Numbered from the stretch's first letter, positions 1-10,402 are shown. The stretch is 22,072 nt of DNA from Girardia tigrina (GCA_001938485.1 MQRK01186922.1:511-22582), one strand, 5' to 3'. Notes: generated by a model not told the origin, from the sequence alone. Program-made: numbers and translations.

Positions 1-299
1 GGGGGGGGGGTCATGTGGGGAGAATGCCCATTTTTCCCCTACTCGAATACTCACTAGAAAAACAAAAAGCATATGCAATAGATTTAAACAATGCTTAATT
101 TCATACAAATTATGTATTTTATTATATAAGTACTGTTCAAATTGTGACAATTTTAACATATATTGTTGAGAAAACTACTGAAGAGTACATGGTAAAAATT
201 TCATTAACCGCGATTGCATAGAACTAATTTTAGAAAGATTTATTCATGGGTAGAAACGTTTGAACCAAACCTGTAAATAATAAATAAATCTCTTAATTT
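1..299. other. AT-rich flank, probable intron
   Basis: The window opens with a run of ten G, then AT-rich sequence with no open frame worth naming. On the minus strand a splice-acceptor-like TTATTTACAG ends at 271, downstream of the HECTD1-like exon, so part of this may be an intron of that gene. The exon that would follow could not be recognised. Confidence 0.3.
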
Positions 300-686
300 C
301 TAGCTAGAATTTTCTTGACATATTTTAGATATACACCGCTGTTCCGCCCGACACTCAGGTTGCCCCGAGAATCGAACGGAGGTGATAGGGTTGCACAGGG
401 AACCTTTCTCGATGTGCTGGGCCCTTTTTAATTTGATCCGACTCATGGGATTATTCATATTGGGATTCTTCAATTTCATACAAATGGCAATTAATGATCC
501 TTTGGCATTGACCAATTGATTGATCATTTCGTGAGGAAGCGCAAATGAAATATCGAAATCTTGACACAAAAATGTCTCGTATTGCAAGAGTGCCAGACAC
601 AGTTGTTCGAGAGCCGACAATTGCATTTCTTCAGCATCACCTCGAAGCCAATTTAATAACAAATAAGGCAACTCGACTTCCTCCAT
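300..686 (-). CDS. HECTD1-like N-terminal exon (diverged or partial)
   Basis: This open frame of 128 codons begins MEEVELPYLLLNWLRGDAEE and continues MQLSALEQLCLALL. That matches the start of HECTD1-type E3 ubiquitin ligases as I recall it (D..TLLEWL..GQGDERDMQLIALEQLC.LLL). Around residues 58-73, QLVNAKGSLIAICMKL resembles the family's IVGVDGAIKALCNRL, and near the end AEQRCISKICQENS resembles AEQCVKVLELICTRES. HECTD1 is a very large cytosolic HECT ligase whose N-terminal part is helical and armadillo-like, and only that start is present here. The ATG at 686 is supported because an in-frame TAA lies five codons upstream (699-701). The frame ends in TAG at 300-302, so either the true exon stops earlier at a donor I cannot place, or this is a truncated copy. 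Local GC exceeds the surroundings. The stretch after residue 80 (about residues 90-110) has no clear counterpart. Homology of the first 40 residues is fairly convincing. Whether the gene is intact is unknown. Confidence 0.5.
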   Translation of the reverse strand: MEEVELPYLLLNWLRGDAEEMQLSALEQLCLALLQYETFLCQDFDISFALPHEMINQLVNAKGSLIAICMKLKNPNMNNPMSRIKLKRAQHIEKGSLCNPITSVRFSGQPECRAEQRCISKICQENSS

Positions 687-811
687 TAATATTTCTTGTT
701 AATATCAATTTGTCGAAATTAAAATCTCCAAAACAAAAAAATAATTAATCATCTCGTTAAATCCTAATTTTTCTTTCCTTTCTTCTCAATTATAGATACA
801 AACGAATTTAC

Positions 812-1023
812 AATTGAATTTCTCGACGTCATCGATAGGATTAAACATATAGTCGGTGTGATTTCGATTTACAATTTGCTGCACACATTCGCCAAGTGAC
901 GATTTGTTGATCCATCGCTTGATTGAGTGATCGATAGAGAGTGGCGACTGATTGTGATTAATTGAGATAGCCGTTGACGAGAGATGAGAGAATTTTGTAA
1001 TTTTGATATAAATACACAATTCG
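812..1023 (-). other. possible host exon upstream of the HECTD1-like start
   Basis: On the minus strand a pyrimidine-rich tract ends in ACAAG at 1024, and a GTAAAT donor-like site follows 812. Between them one frame stays open for about 70 codons, including SLGECVQQIVNRNHTDYMF and NPIDDVEKFN, in sequence clearly less AT-rich than its flanks. It lies just upstream of the HECTD1-like ATG on the same strand. It could be a 5' untranslated exon, a coding exon of a neighbouring gene, or chance. No family was recognised. Confidence 0.22.
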
Positions 1024-1727
1024 CTTGTATAAAAAAATAAAAGTATAAAGGTACAAAAAAAACACACGTCATAAAAAAATAAAATCTAACAGTAGATTAA
1101 AAGATAAACGAAAAAATAAACAGAGTAACAATAAATCAGTCACCATGGTAAAATGATGTAATTGGAATTTAATATATTGGAATTACAAAAAAATTGTAAA
1201 AAAAATAAATAATCCCAAAATGAAGAAATATAAATTAAATTAAATTATATTAAGCTTAGGTATGTGCCTCCATAAGTATTTACAATCAAGTTGTTAGTGT
1301 AAATTCTTGATCATTGGTTACATTTTAAAATAAAATCTCTTCTATTTCAAAGGATGAGTTTATATTCTTCAGAAGGGCTTTGATTCCCATAATGAGAGAC
1401 AATTCTGTAAATCATTATTAATTAGACAGTATAACCCATTGAGTAATATTCGAAATTGGCAATGTAAGGTCGTTTGAATTACTAAAATCTTTAATTATAA
1501 TAATTAAAAAAGATTTGCATTAATATCTAATAAAATCCTGAAAAGTAAAATATTTCTGATAAAATCTCCCAATAATTAACATTTTATTATATTAAACATG
1601 ACATTATAATTGCAGGTGATAGATAATGACGTTCCGAAACATATTCAATAATCAATATCTTAAAAAAGCTTTAACAAAATTATTTTTGAAACATATCAAA
1701 TTAGCAGCCACAAGACTCAATCATATA
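1024..1727. other. AT-rich intergenic stretch
   Basis: Homopolymer-rich A/T sequence. No open frame, hairpin or repeat stands out up to the inverted repeat of the mariner-like element. Confidence 0.5.
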
Positions 1728-3015
1728 TAGTGTGTCCCATGTATAGTTGGAAATATGAACATAATACCTACATTTCAAAAAATAAAAATTTAAAACGATT
1801 TTATTTTTATCAGATTCAGCATAGAATAAAGTTTTGTTTAAATAGTTGTAACATTGTTATTAATTTTACGACGGACTTCCAAATATGAATCTACTTTTAC
1901 TGCTAGTGAAGCACTATTACTTGGAAGGAGATACGGTTACTGGAACGATACGCGAAAAACATAACAAAGAATTCTAAGAAACTTTGCCATTCAACATTGG
2001 ATTATTTGCTGAAGTACGTCTTGGAAACAGGTTCATTAAATAAACGAAGTCCTCCTGGACGAAAAGAGAACGACGAAAATATTAACACCTTAGCTGAGAT
2101 TAAAGAAGTTAAATCTGCAAGTCAGTTTACAATATTATCGAAGTCTACTATACATCGTATTTTAACACACAAACTTAGCATGTTCCCATACAAAAAGCAG
2201 TATGAACACTTTGTTTCTGCTAACGCACAACAAGAAAAAACATGCATTTTATGAAAATTTCAAGTACAAGTGGATGCAGATTCTGATTTCCTGGACAGAA
2301 TCCTATTCACTGATGAGTCAATTTTCAACTGTAATGCTCATTTAAATAAGCAGAACGATAGGAATTGAGCACCAAAAGGCAGTTTTCCTATTCCGAATTC
2401 CAGTTTTTGTGCTAAACAATATCCCAGAAAATAATAGTCGTGGCGTGATTTTCATCACGAGTGTGCATTGGATCTTTCCTTTTTAATTCCACAGTTACAG
2501 CTGAGAGCTATCAGCAAATGCTGAAGGATTATGTACTTCCGAACTTAAAGAAGCACAAAAAGTTCAGCACAACCATACTTCAGCAGAACGGGGCAAAGCC
2601 TCACACTGCATTGAACACCAAAGAGTTTTGGAAACGAGAATTTGGAAAAGATGTTGTAATAAGCCGAGAGTTTCCCTTTGCATGGCAAGGATATTCACCC
2701 GATTTGACACCAGTAGAATTTGGATTGTGGCCCAATCTTAAAATGAAAGTGTGGGCCAAGAAATATAATTCAGTGGAAGAATTAAAAACTGCTATTCAAA
2801 ATGAATTTCATTCACTGCCTCAATGTTTCTTTTCTAATTGAATAATTCGATAAGCTGTGTATTTTAAGGCCAATGGTGGAAATTTCTAAAGCTTATTTGT
2901 ATTAAAAAAACTTTATTATACCTGAACATGTTTGTAATTACTCAGCTTTGGAAAAATGCAAATTTTGTCTGAAATAAACACGTTTGAAATTTCCAACAAT
3001 TTATTGGACACTCGA
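1728..3015 (+). mobile_element. mariner-like (DDxD) transposon, both ends present, inactive
   Basis: A ~1.29 kb element flanked by TA (1726-1727 and 3016-3017). Its ends are imperfect inverted repeats of about 30 bp: the left end carries GTGTCC and then GTTGGAAAT (1728-1758), and the complement of the right end (2986-3015) carries GAGTGTCC and then GTTGGAAATTTC. Both the length and the TA duplication fit the Tc1/mariner superfamily. One broken transposase gene fills the interior. It is followed directly by a TA microsatellite, which may have grown from the TA target site. Confidence 0.85.
1885..2889 (+). pseudogene. mariner-like transposase pseudogene
   Basis: The protein would cut and paste the element through an RNase H-fold DDD site. 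From ATG 1885 the first helix-turn-helix reads LVKHYYLEGDTVTGTIRE, and a shifted frame from about 1990 continues LLKYVLETGSLNKRSPPGRK. The first catalytic Asp is in LFTDES (codon 2312-2314). A second shift leads to 2461-2841, with QQNGAKPH and then YSPDLTPVEFGLW. The third Asp is codon 2701-2703. The second catalytic Asp of the family motif QQDGA is Asn here (codon 2587-2589), so the enzyme would be dead even without the breaks. Spacing between positions two and three is 37 residues. In-frame stops occur at 2252-2254 (TGA), just after QNDRN near 2366 (probably a Trp codon in the ancestor), at 2839-2841 and at 2851-2853. The C-terminal ANGGNF before TAA 2887-2889 matches the family's usual ending. 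There are at least two frameshifts and four stops. Confidence 0.82.
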
Positions 3016-3020
3016 TATAC

Positions 3021-3062
<42 letters not shown>
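3016..3062. repeat. (TA)n microsatellite
   Basis: Nearly pure TA dinucleotides with one interruption, starting at the right target-site TA of the mariner-like element. Confidence 0.9.
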
Positions 3063-3695
3063 TTCATATTTTTCGAATATTTTGTCATTTATATTTTTCT
3101 AATATAGCATGACATTAGAATTTGTAATATAATAAATTTTCTTTTCTATATCATTTTGAAAATGAAATAATGAATTATATTTCTTTATTTTACGGTAAGA
3201 AAATATTTTATTTATAATTAATTTCTACAATTCGATCGGTGTGTTTTTGATAATCTGACAATTTGTCTGGGGCTCCTGATTAATTACTGATTTAAAGATG
3301 GCCATTAAAATATTATCAAATGAGAAAGTTGTGAAAAAAAGAAACCAAAAGAATATTATCATTAATTATAATTAATGAAATGTTTTTGTGGATTTTTTTA
3401 TGAAAAATTCAATTTATAAAACCTCTTTTTATTAAGTTTCTAAATAATTTAATTAAATTTTATTAACTAATTATTATAGAAAACCTATGCTAAAGTTTAA
3501 ATCCAATAAATAACGTATGAAAACATCAAAATCTGGTCAAAATTAAAACGTCAATGCGTCAGGAGAATCAAGATTAGCTCAATAATAACAATATAATTAC
3601 AAAATTATCTCTTCATTTTTGTCTTGCCCAGAAATAGATGTGAATTTTAAAAAATCAAGAGCAAGTAAGACAATTTAACATATTATCCTCTGCAG
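3063..3695. other. AT-rich stretch, no feature seen
   Basis: Very A/T-rich with no open frame or repeat of note. It ends in a good splice-acceptor-like tract, TTATCCTCTGCAG, at 3695. Confidence 0.4.
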
Positions 3696-3707
3696 ATAAA
3701 ATAATTC

Positions 3708-3926
3708 TTGCTTGGTGGGCTAAATCATTCTCAAAACAGAAATCAATTATTGTTCGATCCACCCTTGAAGGGGGTTCATGCTGAGATAATGTCTGACTGG
3801 ACTCCACTACATCCCGAAAATTTTGATCTTGAAAGCGATTCTTTATATCTGTTATCTAAAATACAGAGACAAAAATACTCAACCAACAATCAAATATCAC
3901 GCAGCAGCAAATTTCAAATAATGTAA
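3708..3926 (+). CDS. possible host exon, unidentified
   Basis: The frame is open for 72 codons and includes LLFDPPLKGVHAEIMSDW, then TPLHPENFDLESDSLYLLSK, ending in TAA 3924-3926. It looks like ordinary globular coding sequence and is richer in G+C than its flanks. The acceptor at 3695 leads first into a different frame (KIILAWWAKSFSKQKSIIVR), which closes at about 3783. The stretch could therefore be an old shifted coding fragment, or the exon could start from a later acceptor such as CTCAAAACAG at 3739. A donor-like AAG/GTAAAT lies at 3930. No family was recognised. Confidence 0.25.
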   Translation: MLGGLNHSQNRNQLLFDPPLKGVHAEIMSDWTPLHPENFDLESDSLYLLSKIQRQKYSTNNQISRSSKFQIM

Positions 3927-3929
3927 TGA

Positions 3930-5685
3930 AGGTAAATGTAGTTCGCCATCACGATTCTCAAACGATACAAATGAAATTATTTTGAACTAGGAAATCAAAA
4001 AATTAAATTTTTTATAACCATTATTTATGCAGAGAGAACTTTATTTTGCCAACAAAGTTTTTAAAATCTAAAAAATTTAACATGTAAAAAATTTTAATTA
4101 AAAAAACACAATAAAAATTAATATAAACTACTTATAATTTATAAGTAGATATCTTGCAATTAATATAGTTTGAAAACTCCGATTTGTCCGTTTTTTTCCA
4201 ATTTTGGGATCTTAAAAAGTTTTTTTCGATCAAATTTTTACTTAATCATTTATTGTCATCGAGAAAGAGTAAGTGTGCAAAGTTTGAAGAAAATTGATTT
4301 AATAATAAGCCTTTAAAAACAGCTTTCTAAATTTCATATATATATATATATATATAGAGAAAAAAGGTAATAAAAAAAATGGAAAAGGCGTTAAAAATAA
4401 TAGCTAGATAATAATTAAATATAAAATTAGGATCATTATTTCAAAAATAAGATTACAAGATTATTTATTAAATAAATAAAATTTTAATAAAAAAAATAAA
4501 GGAATAATTAAAAGTTTGCTATGGAAATTTTTGCGAGCTTGATTTGCTTATGACCTGAATTTAAGGAAAGAGAAAGAACATGAGAAAGAATTATTTTGTA
4601 GGAAAATTATAAAAAAGATTTCATTTTAAATAAATTTTTTACATAAATAATTATATTCATGTAAAATATTTGTCTGGTAAAAACAATATTTCGATAATGA
4701 ATGATGGAAAACCACTAAATGATTGTAATAAATTGACAAAAAACTCAAAAAAACGATTAACAGATAGAAAACTGAATGAATTAAAAACAAATTTCAATGA
4801 TAAATCCGAGTATAAGGAAATCATAAATTTCATCTATTAGAATTCATGGGAACTTCGTCAGCAAGACCACATGAATCCATTTGATACAAAATTATATTTA
4901 TAACAATTATTGACGATTACTAAATCTCTTGGAACCGCTCACTACATTGGATTTCACAGTCGACGTTGTCTTTTGATTACTGATTGAAAATTGAACAATA
5001 ACTGACCTGGTCGATTCTCAATAATTCGGATTGACTTTCCAAATTGTGAATATTAAAACAACATATTTTCTAATCTTAATTTTTTTTATTACAGGGTTTG
5101 TCACGTCATTTCGTAATAGCGAAACTTCATCATAGTATAAAATTTGAAGAATTATATATTGAAGTATCATGGATGTTAATAGAACTCACACATTTGTAAT
5201 AAAATTTATGGCAATCAAAATTTGATCATCTTTAGGACAATATGTAATAATGCCTTCGCTCAAATGCATCTATCAATGTTTCATGTTAGTTTAACCGTTA
5301 AACAAAAATTACTATTAATCAATTAAAAATTTCAATTTGATTTAATAATTTACAAATTAAAAAAAATAAATTAATAAAATTATTTCAAATTTAGAATAAT
5401 AATAAATTAAAAATTTGAATATTAAATCTAAATTTGAAAAAATTAGTTTCTGATTATACGAATTAAAATATTAATCATCTATATGTTTAAGAGAAACACA
5501 ATCCCAAATAAACACACAACATTTAAACATGCTAACAATACACAAAACATCAATATTTCAATTATTCCTCACATCCCCCTCGATTTAAATTGCTTAAGCA
5601 AATCCATATTTCTGATAAAAATCATCTAACTACAAATCCTTTAATTTATAACTTCGTGCATGTCTTCTGTTTTTTACTGTGGCTG
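3930..5685. other. long AT-rich stretch with one microsatellite
   Basis: Contains a (TA)n tract at 4336-4356. A 47-codon Lys/Asn-rich open frame at 4697-4840 (+) is no better than chance for this composition. No RNA gene or transposon end was recognised. Confidence 0.4.
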
Positions 5686-5709
5686 GACCCATAAATCGAT
5701 GTATGGGTC
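5686..5709. repeat. 8-bp perfect hairpin before the hAT end
   Basis: GACCCATA and its complement TATGGGTC flank an 8-base loop. It lies 53 bp before the hAT terminal repeat. Its role is unknown; it may be part of another decayed element. Confidence 0.4.
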
Positions 5710-5762
5710 TGAAGTATATTAATATTTTTAATATGAGGTTATGATCTTCTAAGGATCTAAGC

Positions 5763-6300
5763 CAGGGGTGGGCAAACGGTCGATCGCGAGCTGTTCGATA
5801 GTGGATCGCAGACGTTTTTGTCAGATAAATTTAATAACTTAAAGAATTTTTTATATCAGATTAAACTTATTTGTCCAAAAGTTTGGTTCTAAAATAGATA
5901 ATATTAATTGAGAATTTGAGAGACAATTTTCAAATCTTAGTTGTTTTCAAAATATTTTTGAATTTATTTCCTTTCTATGTGGAGAATATAATATCGAGGA
6001 TATGTCATGCAATGCAGCTCATATTTTCCAATTAAATTTATCAGATGTAGAGTCAGAAGTTTTAACAAAAAAATCAAATAAAATTTTGAAATCACATGTA
6101 AATGATTTTTTTCGGAAGTTTGTACCAGAAAAAAACTGCATCATTGAGATCTGTAGCATCAAGAATATTTACATGCTTTGGTTCCGCTTATTTATGCGAA
6201 GCAGCGTTTTTACAAATGAAAATAATCAAATCGTAAAATAATTTTCATTTGACAAATAAGACTGATAACTACTTGATGACATCTATCAGACTGTATATCA
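5763..6300 (+). mobile_element. hAT transposon remnant
   Basis: The left end CAGGGGTGGGCAAAC is the classic terminal inverted repeat of hAT elements of the Charlie/ZBED type. About 240 bp further on begins the C-terminal part of a hAT transposase. No matching right terminal repeat, and no second copy of the 8 bases before the left end (ATCTAAGC), was found, so the right boundary is approximate. Most of the transposase (the BED zinc finger and the first part of the RNase H fold) is absent, indicating a large internal deletion. Confidence 0.78.
6002..6295 (+). pseudogene. hAT transposase C-terminus (dimerisation region)
   Basis: The frame from 6002 gives ILKSHVNDFFRKFVPEKN. After a shift near 6145 the neighbouring frame gives ASRIFTCFGSAYLCEAAFLQ and MKIIKS, then a TAA at 6234-6236, then HLTNKTDNYLMTSIRL. 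This is the hAT C-terminal hallmark (A.R....FGS.Y.CE..FS.M..IKS..R..L....L...+R+), which mediates transposase dimerisation. There is one frameshift and at least one stop. The ordering follows ZBED/FAM200-like hAT transposases, but the exact family was not determined. Confidence 0.75.
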
Positions 6301-7340
6301 GTGGATAAAAACCTAACTTTACGAGATTGCTGTAGTAAATTCATAATCCATAATTCATAATAAAAAAATCTTTTTATCACTGTTTTAGTAAATTCACAAA
6401 TCAATACGTCAAATTCAACACAAAAAATCTTTTTACTCTTTCCAATTGAAAATGAATTTTAATTAAATTTTTTTTGTAAACAGAACAAAACAACAGTACA
6501 CAAGTATAATTGCGAAGTAATTGCGAAATTATAAAAATCTGTAAATAAAAAATTGCAAATTAAAATTAAAAAAATAATATAAATGTTGTTTTAATAAACG
6601 AAAAAAACAATTTTTGTATCTGTGACAGTGAATTTGAAAAAATATATTATTGAAGCAATTGTGTGAGGAATATTTTAAATTGCTTGAATGTGTAAATGTA
6701 TGGATACTGTATGATGATTTAAGTATGTTGAATTTAGAATGGTGATTCTCCCACCCAGATGGAAATTGGTATTTTTTATTAAGTTTAAAGTGATTGACTA
6801 TTCAAACATAATTAAAATAATCATTTGATAAGTTCATATTTTTTATTTCACAAAATAAATTAAGTTTAATAATTTTTAGTAAAATTTAAATTAAATGTAT
6901 TTTTAATAATTTGATAACATTTTTATTATTTTGGGATTTATTGAGAAATGGTAAAAATTATTATTTTTTAATTAATATTTTTAGAGGTTAAATATTTTTA
7001 AAAATAACTTAGAAAAACTGTTCAAATAATCATGATTAAAAACAGAAATAAGAAAACCAATAAGAACGACAGCAAACGTTGAAAGACCTTCTGAGAGTTG
7101 TAATGACTCTAAATTCAATTGCAATAAAAATTCAAATGAGACTTGTCTAAATGTTCCTAATAAATTGCGTCTTCTTCATTTCTTCATTGATATCGTGTGA
7201 ATAAACTAATTATGAACTTAATCGAAAGATGGCGGTTAATGGGCAAGATGGCCGCCTAATGTGGATTTATCAAGATTTATCAACCTCATTGGGATGAGTT
7301 TGTCTCCTTGAGTGAGATTTTTCTGCTTTTCCCCGCACAG
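6301..7340. other. AT-rich stretch with one diverged repeat copy
   Basis: Mostly A/T-rich. It holds one copy of an old dispersed repeat (6663-6762). From about 7180 the base composition rises towards the cysteine-rich exon, and the last 100 bases look like an intron end. Confidence 0.4.
6663..6762 (+). repeat. old dispersed repeat, copy A
   Basis: Starts GTGAGGAATATTT and ends CTCCCACCCAGATGG. The same start and end motifs, in the same order and at similar spacing, occur at 12734-12815. Between them the copies are diverged and differ in length by about 18 bp. The family is unknown. No coding content. Confidence 0.45.
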
Positions 7341-7528
7341 ATACAGCTCTACGCGGTTTTGGAGGTGTGTTCCGTTGCGCACTCAGAGCTTCCGATACGG
7401 TCGAGGAAGATTGTGGGATGACCGTCTACAAGTTATGCTGTCATTATTCTGAAAGCGATTTCGATCTGGTGTCGTCACGCCACCACAATACCTCCATCAA
7501 TCGCCTCCTCAACTGCGATAAAATGTAA
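7341..7528 (+). CDS. probable terminal exon of a cysteine-rich host protein
   Basis: A strong acceptor (pyrimidine-rich TTTTTCTGCTTTTCCCCGCACAG reduced here to its last part, CTTTTCCCCGCACAG, ending at 7340) is followed by one frame that stays open for 61 codons to TAA 7526-7528. Upstream the frame is closed by TGA at 7313-7315, with no ATG between, which supports a splice rather than a start. The reading includes LRGFGGVFRCALRASDTVEE, DCGMTVYKLCCHYSESDFDL and INRLLNCDKM. It has five cysteines, one pair adjacent, with no membrane segment. The exon is about 50% G+C against about 25% around it, typical of real coding sequence here. The pattern would suit the C-terminus of a small secreted, disulphide-bonded protein, but no family was recognised and the earlier exons were not found. 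Confidence 0.5.
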
Positions 7529-8681
7529 TTCCATGCATCAACATCCAAAATTAATTGCACTTACATTATACAATAATTATGTAATTTTATAATAAAATTA
7601 ATAAACATACTGCGTTATCTTTTCTTATTTCTGAAAGAGTCGATTGCTGTTAAATATTAAAAATTTCAGTCGATCATACAACGTTTAACTGTGCCCTCCC
7701 CTGATCTAATCAGTAGCAGTGGATTAAAATTAGAATTAGTGATACCATAAAGGCGAAATATGTTTTCAATAATTAAAATTTTAAAATGGCGTTATTCTAT
7801 TTTATTTGTAAATCTGTCATTGATTAATTAAAATGTGGATTTCAGAATAGTGTTATTTATTTATTATTTAATTATTTATTTAATTATTTATTTATTATTA
7901 ATTATTTTTTTTATTAATTGATATGAAACGAAATTGATATTCACCGTAGCCAATATTAAAATATATAATAAAAATAAATAAATTAGTAATAAAAAAATTA
8001 ATAACAATATTACTAAAGGCAACTTAATACTTAATTAAAAATCATATAATAAAAATTTTCAAAATAAAACTATTAATTTAAGTCAATCTTTTTAAAATAG
8101 AACCGACTTCAAAAATAAGAATTGAACATAAATTCGGTATGAGCTCGTGTTTGTTTATAGTGTTTCCTGATTGAAAACGCTCAGAGTTTTTCATTAACTG
8201 CTCAATTTTTTTGAAAAAATATTTTAAAAAATTATTTATTTTTTATTTTTTTGTAAAATATAATATAAATAATTTAAATTAATTCATATTTATGCTAAAA
8301 ATTATTAATAAATTCAAACTAATTATTTTTAATTAAAATATTGTTATTATTATGAATAATAAAAAAAAATTATTCTCTTATCATCCTTTTTTTTATTTTA
8401 TCCTCTGTCTAAATTCAAATTTTCCGGACCGGAAATATGAGATATATCACGGAATATTAAAAAATAATATAAAACCCGGAAATAAATAATGAAGAAATAT
8501 TTTAATATAATTAATATTAATAAAGTAATAAATTATATTTTAATTAATTATTTCTTAGAGTAATTATATTAAAAAGATTTTTTTGCTTATTAAAATTAAT
8601 GAGAAAGTTAAAAAAGAATGTCATTACTGTTAATTTTTTATTGTAAAAATAGAAATGTTAATCAAGATGATATTTTTATTG
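7529..8681. other. AT-rich stretch with low-complexity TTTA tract and one palindrome
   Basis: Holds a TTA/TTTA low-complexity tract (about 7855-7915). A GC-containing palindrome, TTTCCGGACCGGAAA, lies at 8421-8435, with a further CCGGAAA at about 8478. No coding sequence seen. Confidence 0.4.
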
Positions 8682-9040
8682 GGTACTCCGACTTTACCGC
8701 AGAAAATTTACAACAAAAATGTCAATAGGTGAACAATGTCATCTATATATGAATAAAAATTTTAATTATGTAATGATAAAACAATGAATCATACAAAGGT
8801 TTTAATTTTAAAACATAAATGGATAGAAAATTTCAGATCGACATGACATTTAATTATTCTTTTTAATATAAAAAATAAACAAACAACATTCGAAAAATTA
8901 GTAAATTCCTAATTTAAAAAATTCAAATAACATTCTAGAACAAATGAATAACACATCAAAAAAATATGATTTGTAAATAGAAGAAAGATACAAAAACATT
9001 AAACTGATAAATTAAAATAATGTAATAGTAAATACATACT

Positions 9041-10194
9041 TTAATCCAAAAAGTTTAAATTATGAGCAACACCTCTAAGATAATCCAATATTGGTAAATT
9101 ATTGTATTGCTCAACGACCTGTTTAATCCTCTCACTTACTTTTGCATAAATTTGCGATGAGAATTATGGGAATTCTTCGCCTGCTCTAATGCGCTGCCAA
9201 ATTTGTTCAACAAAATCTTGTTCAGTACAAAATTAATTTATCAAACTATAAACAGTTGGGTGATTGCAAGCAATAGAATTTTGAAACGCACGATGCCAAC
9301 CTTCTATTGCATTGTTTGTGCGTGGTAGATGAGAAATAACGCGGTCATATACATTTCAACACTGAATTGAATATCGATGACTTAATCTTCGTTCTCCACG
9401 AGCACGGCCAATATATGTATCCTCAAAATATGCAAAGACATCATCCAGTTCTGGATAATCATTAGAAAGATCAAGTAAAGTCAAAAAGGCAGTGATAACA
9501 TCATCCACAGGAACAAACGCTAAAGCCATCAGTGATTTCAGTATGGTTCTAATTTTATCATTGTTTAAATCCAGATCCGGAAGATTTGATGTTTCTTTTA
9601 TTTTTTTCCAAATTGATTGGTTCAGATGAAAAAAACAGCTTTAACAGTAAAAATTTCTATTGCAAAATACAGTAGAAACAGCGTTCATTGCTCCTTTTTC
9701 AAAATCCATCATAATAGTTTGTGGATTTAAATTTGGTTGTTGTCTTAGAAGCTCTTCAAACATACGAGTGTAATTTAATTGAGTTTTATTGGTCATCAAT
9801 GCATAAACAAGAGGGAATACTTTGATTTTAAAGCATGTATAGTATAAACTTGGTAAAATAATCGAAGGTCGACAGAGAATGTCCCATCCATAAACCAATT
9901 TTCACAAGAAGCCATCAGATTTATGTTTGCAGTTGTACTGAAGAGCATTATCCGGTTGGCATCATTAGATCCAGAATCGTATATCAAAAAAGATTCATTT
10001 CTAGTTGTAAACCTCAAATTTTAAGGGACATTTATTTCTGAAAGATGATTTGGATTTGGCCAAGGAGCATTCTCTTGTTTTCGTTTTCGTTGAATTGTAC
10101 GTTGACTAGAGCGATAACTTTGAAGAAATATTGCACCGTCAAGTGGAATCCCAGTCCTAATTTTCTGAATAATTTGCCTCGGGGCATCTACTGT
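9041..10194 (-). pseudogene. MULE transposase pseudogene
   Basis: The protein is a DDE transposase that binds the terminal repeats and moves the element. On the minus strand the N-terminal part reads FLQSYRSSQRTIQRKRKQEN and then PWPNPNHLSEINVP, typical of the region before the MULE catalytic core. All three acidic residues can be seen: Asp in WFMDGTF (codon 9886-9888), Asp in IMMDFEKGAMNA (9704-9706) and Glu in NNAIEGWHRAF (9302-9304). CFFHLNQSIWKKI corresponds to the C..H region. Breaks: TAA at 10021-10023, a frameshift near 9825, TAA near 9641, TGA after SIQC (ancestral WNVY), and stops after YSLIN and EEFP. The end is TAA 9041-9043. An acceptor-like TTTACGCAG precedes 10194, so a 5' exon is likely. 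No FLYWCH zinc finger was found; it may be lost at the gap. Confidence 0.85.
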
Positions 10195-10280
10195 CTGCGT
10201 AAATGGAAAATTTTATTATAAATATTATATTTTAATAAAGTATTATTCGGTAATAATGGCAAAAAATATCTTAATTAAAA

Positions 10281-10402
10281 ATTTTAAGAAAATTGAATTT
10301 ATTTAATTATTTAATANNNNNNNNNNNNNNNNNNNNNNNNNNNNNNNNNNNNNNNNNNNNNNNNNNATTTTAAGAAAATTGAATTTATTTAATTATTTAA
10401 TA
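10281..10402. other. 50-N scaffold gap with identical 36-bp flanks
   Basis: N bases run from 10317 to 10366, exactly 50. The 36 bases before (10281-10316) and the 36 bases after (10367-10402) are identical. This is the signature of two contigs that overlap and were joined with a default gap, so the second copy is probably an assembly duplicate rather than biology. Confidence 0.85.

Noticed and set aside
360-430. tRNA B-box-like GTTCGATTC on the minus strand inside the HECTD1-like frame, suggesting a SINE
   Set aside because: No A-box at a suitable distance and no T-stem pairing, so it is not enough for a SINE call.
545-748. Plus-strand open frame opposite the HECTD1-like exon
   Set aside because: It mirrors the minus-strand coding frame and has no family likeness.
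6210-6404. Minus-strand open frame over the hAT remnant
   Set aside because: It is the shadow of the hAT C-terminal region on the opposite strand.
10281-10402. Direct repeat flanking a real insertion
   Set aside because: Exact identity of the flanks and a round 50-N gap point to an assembly overlap instead.
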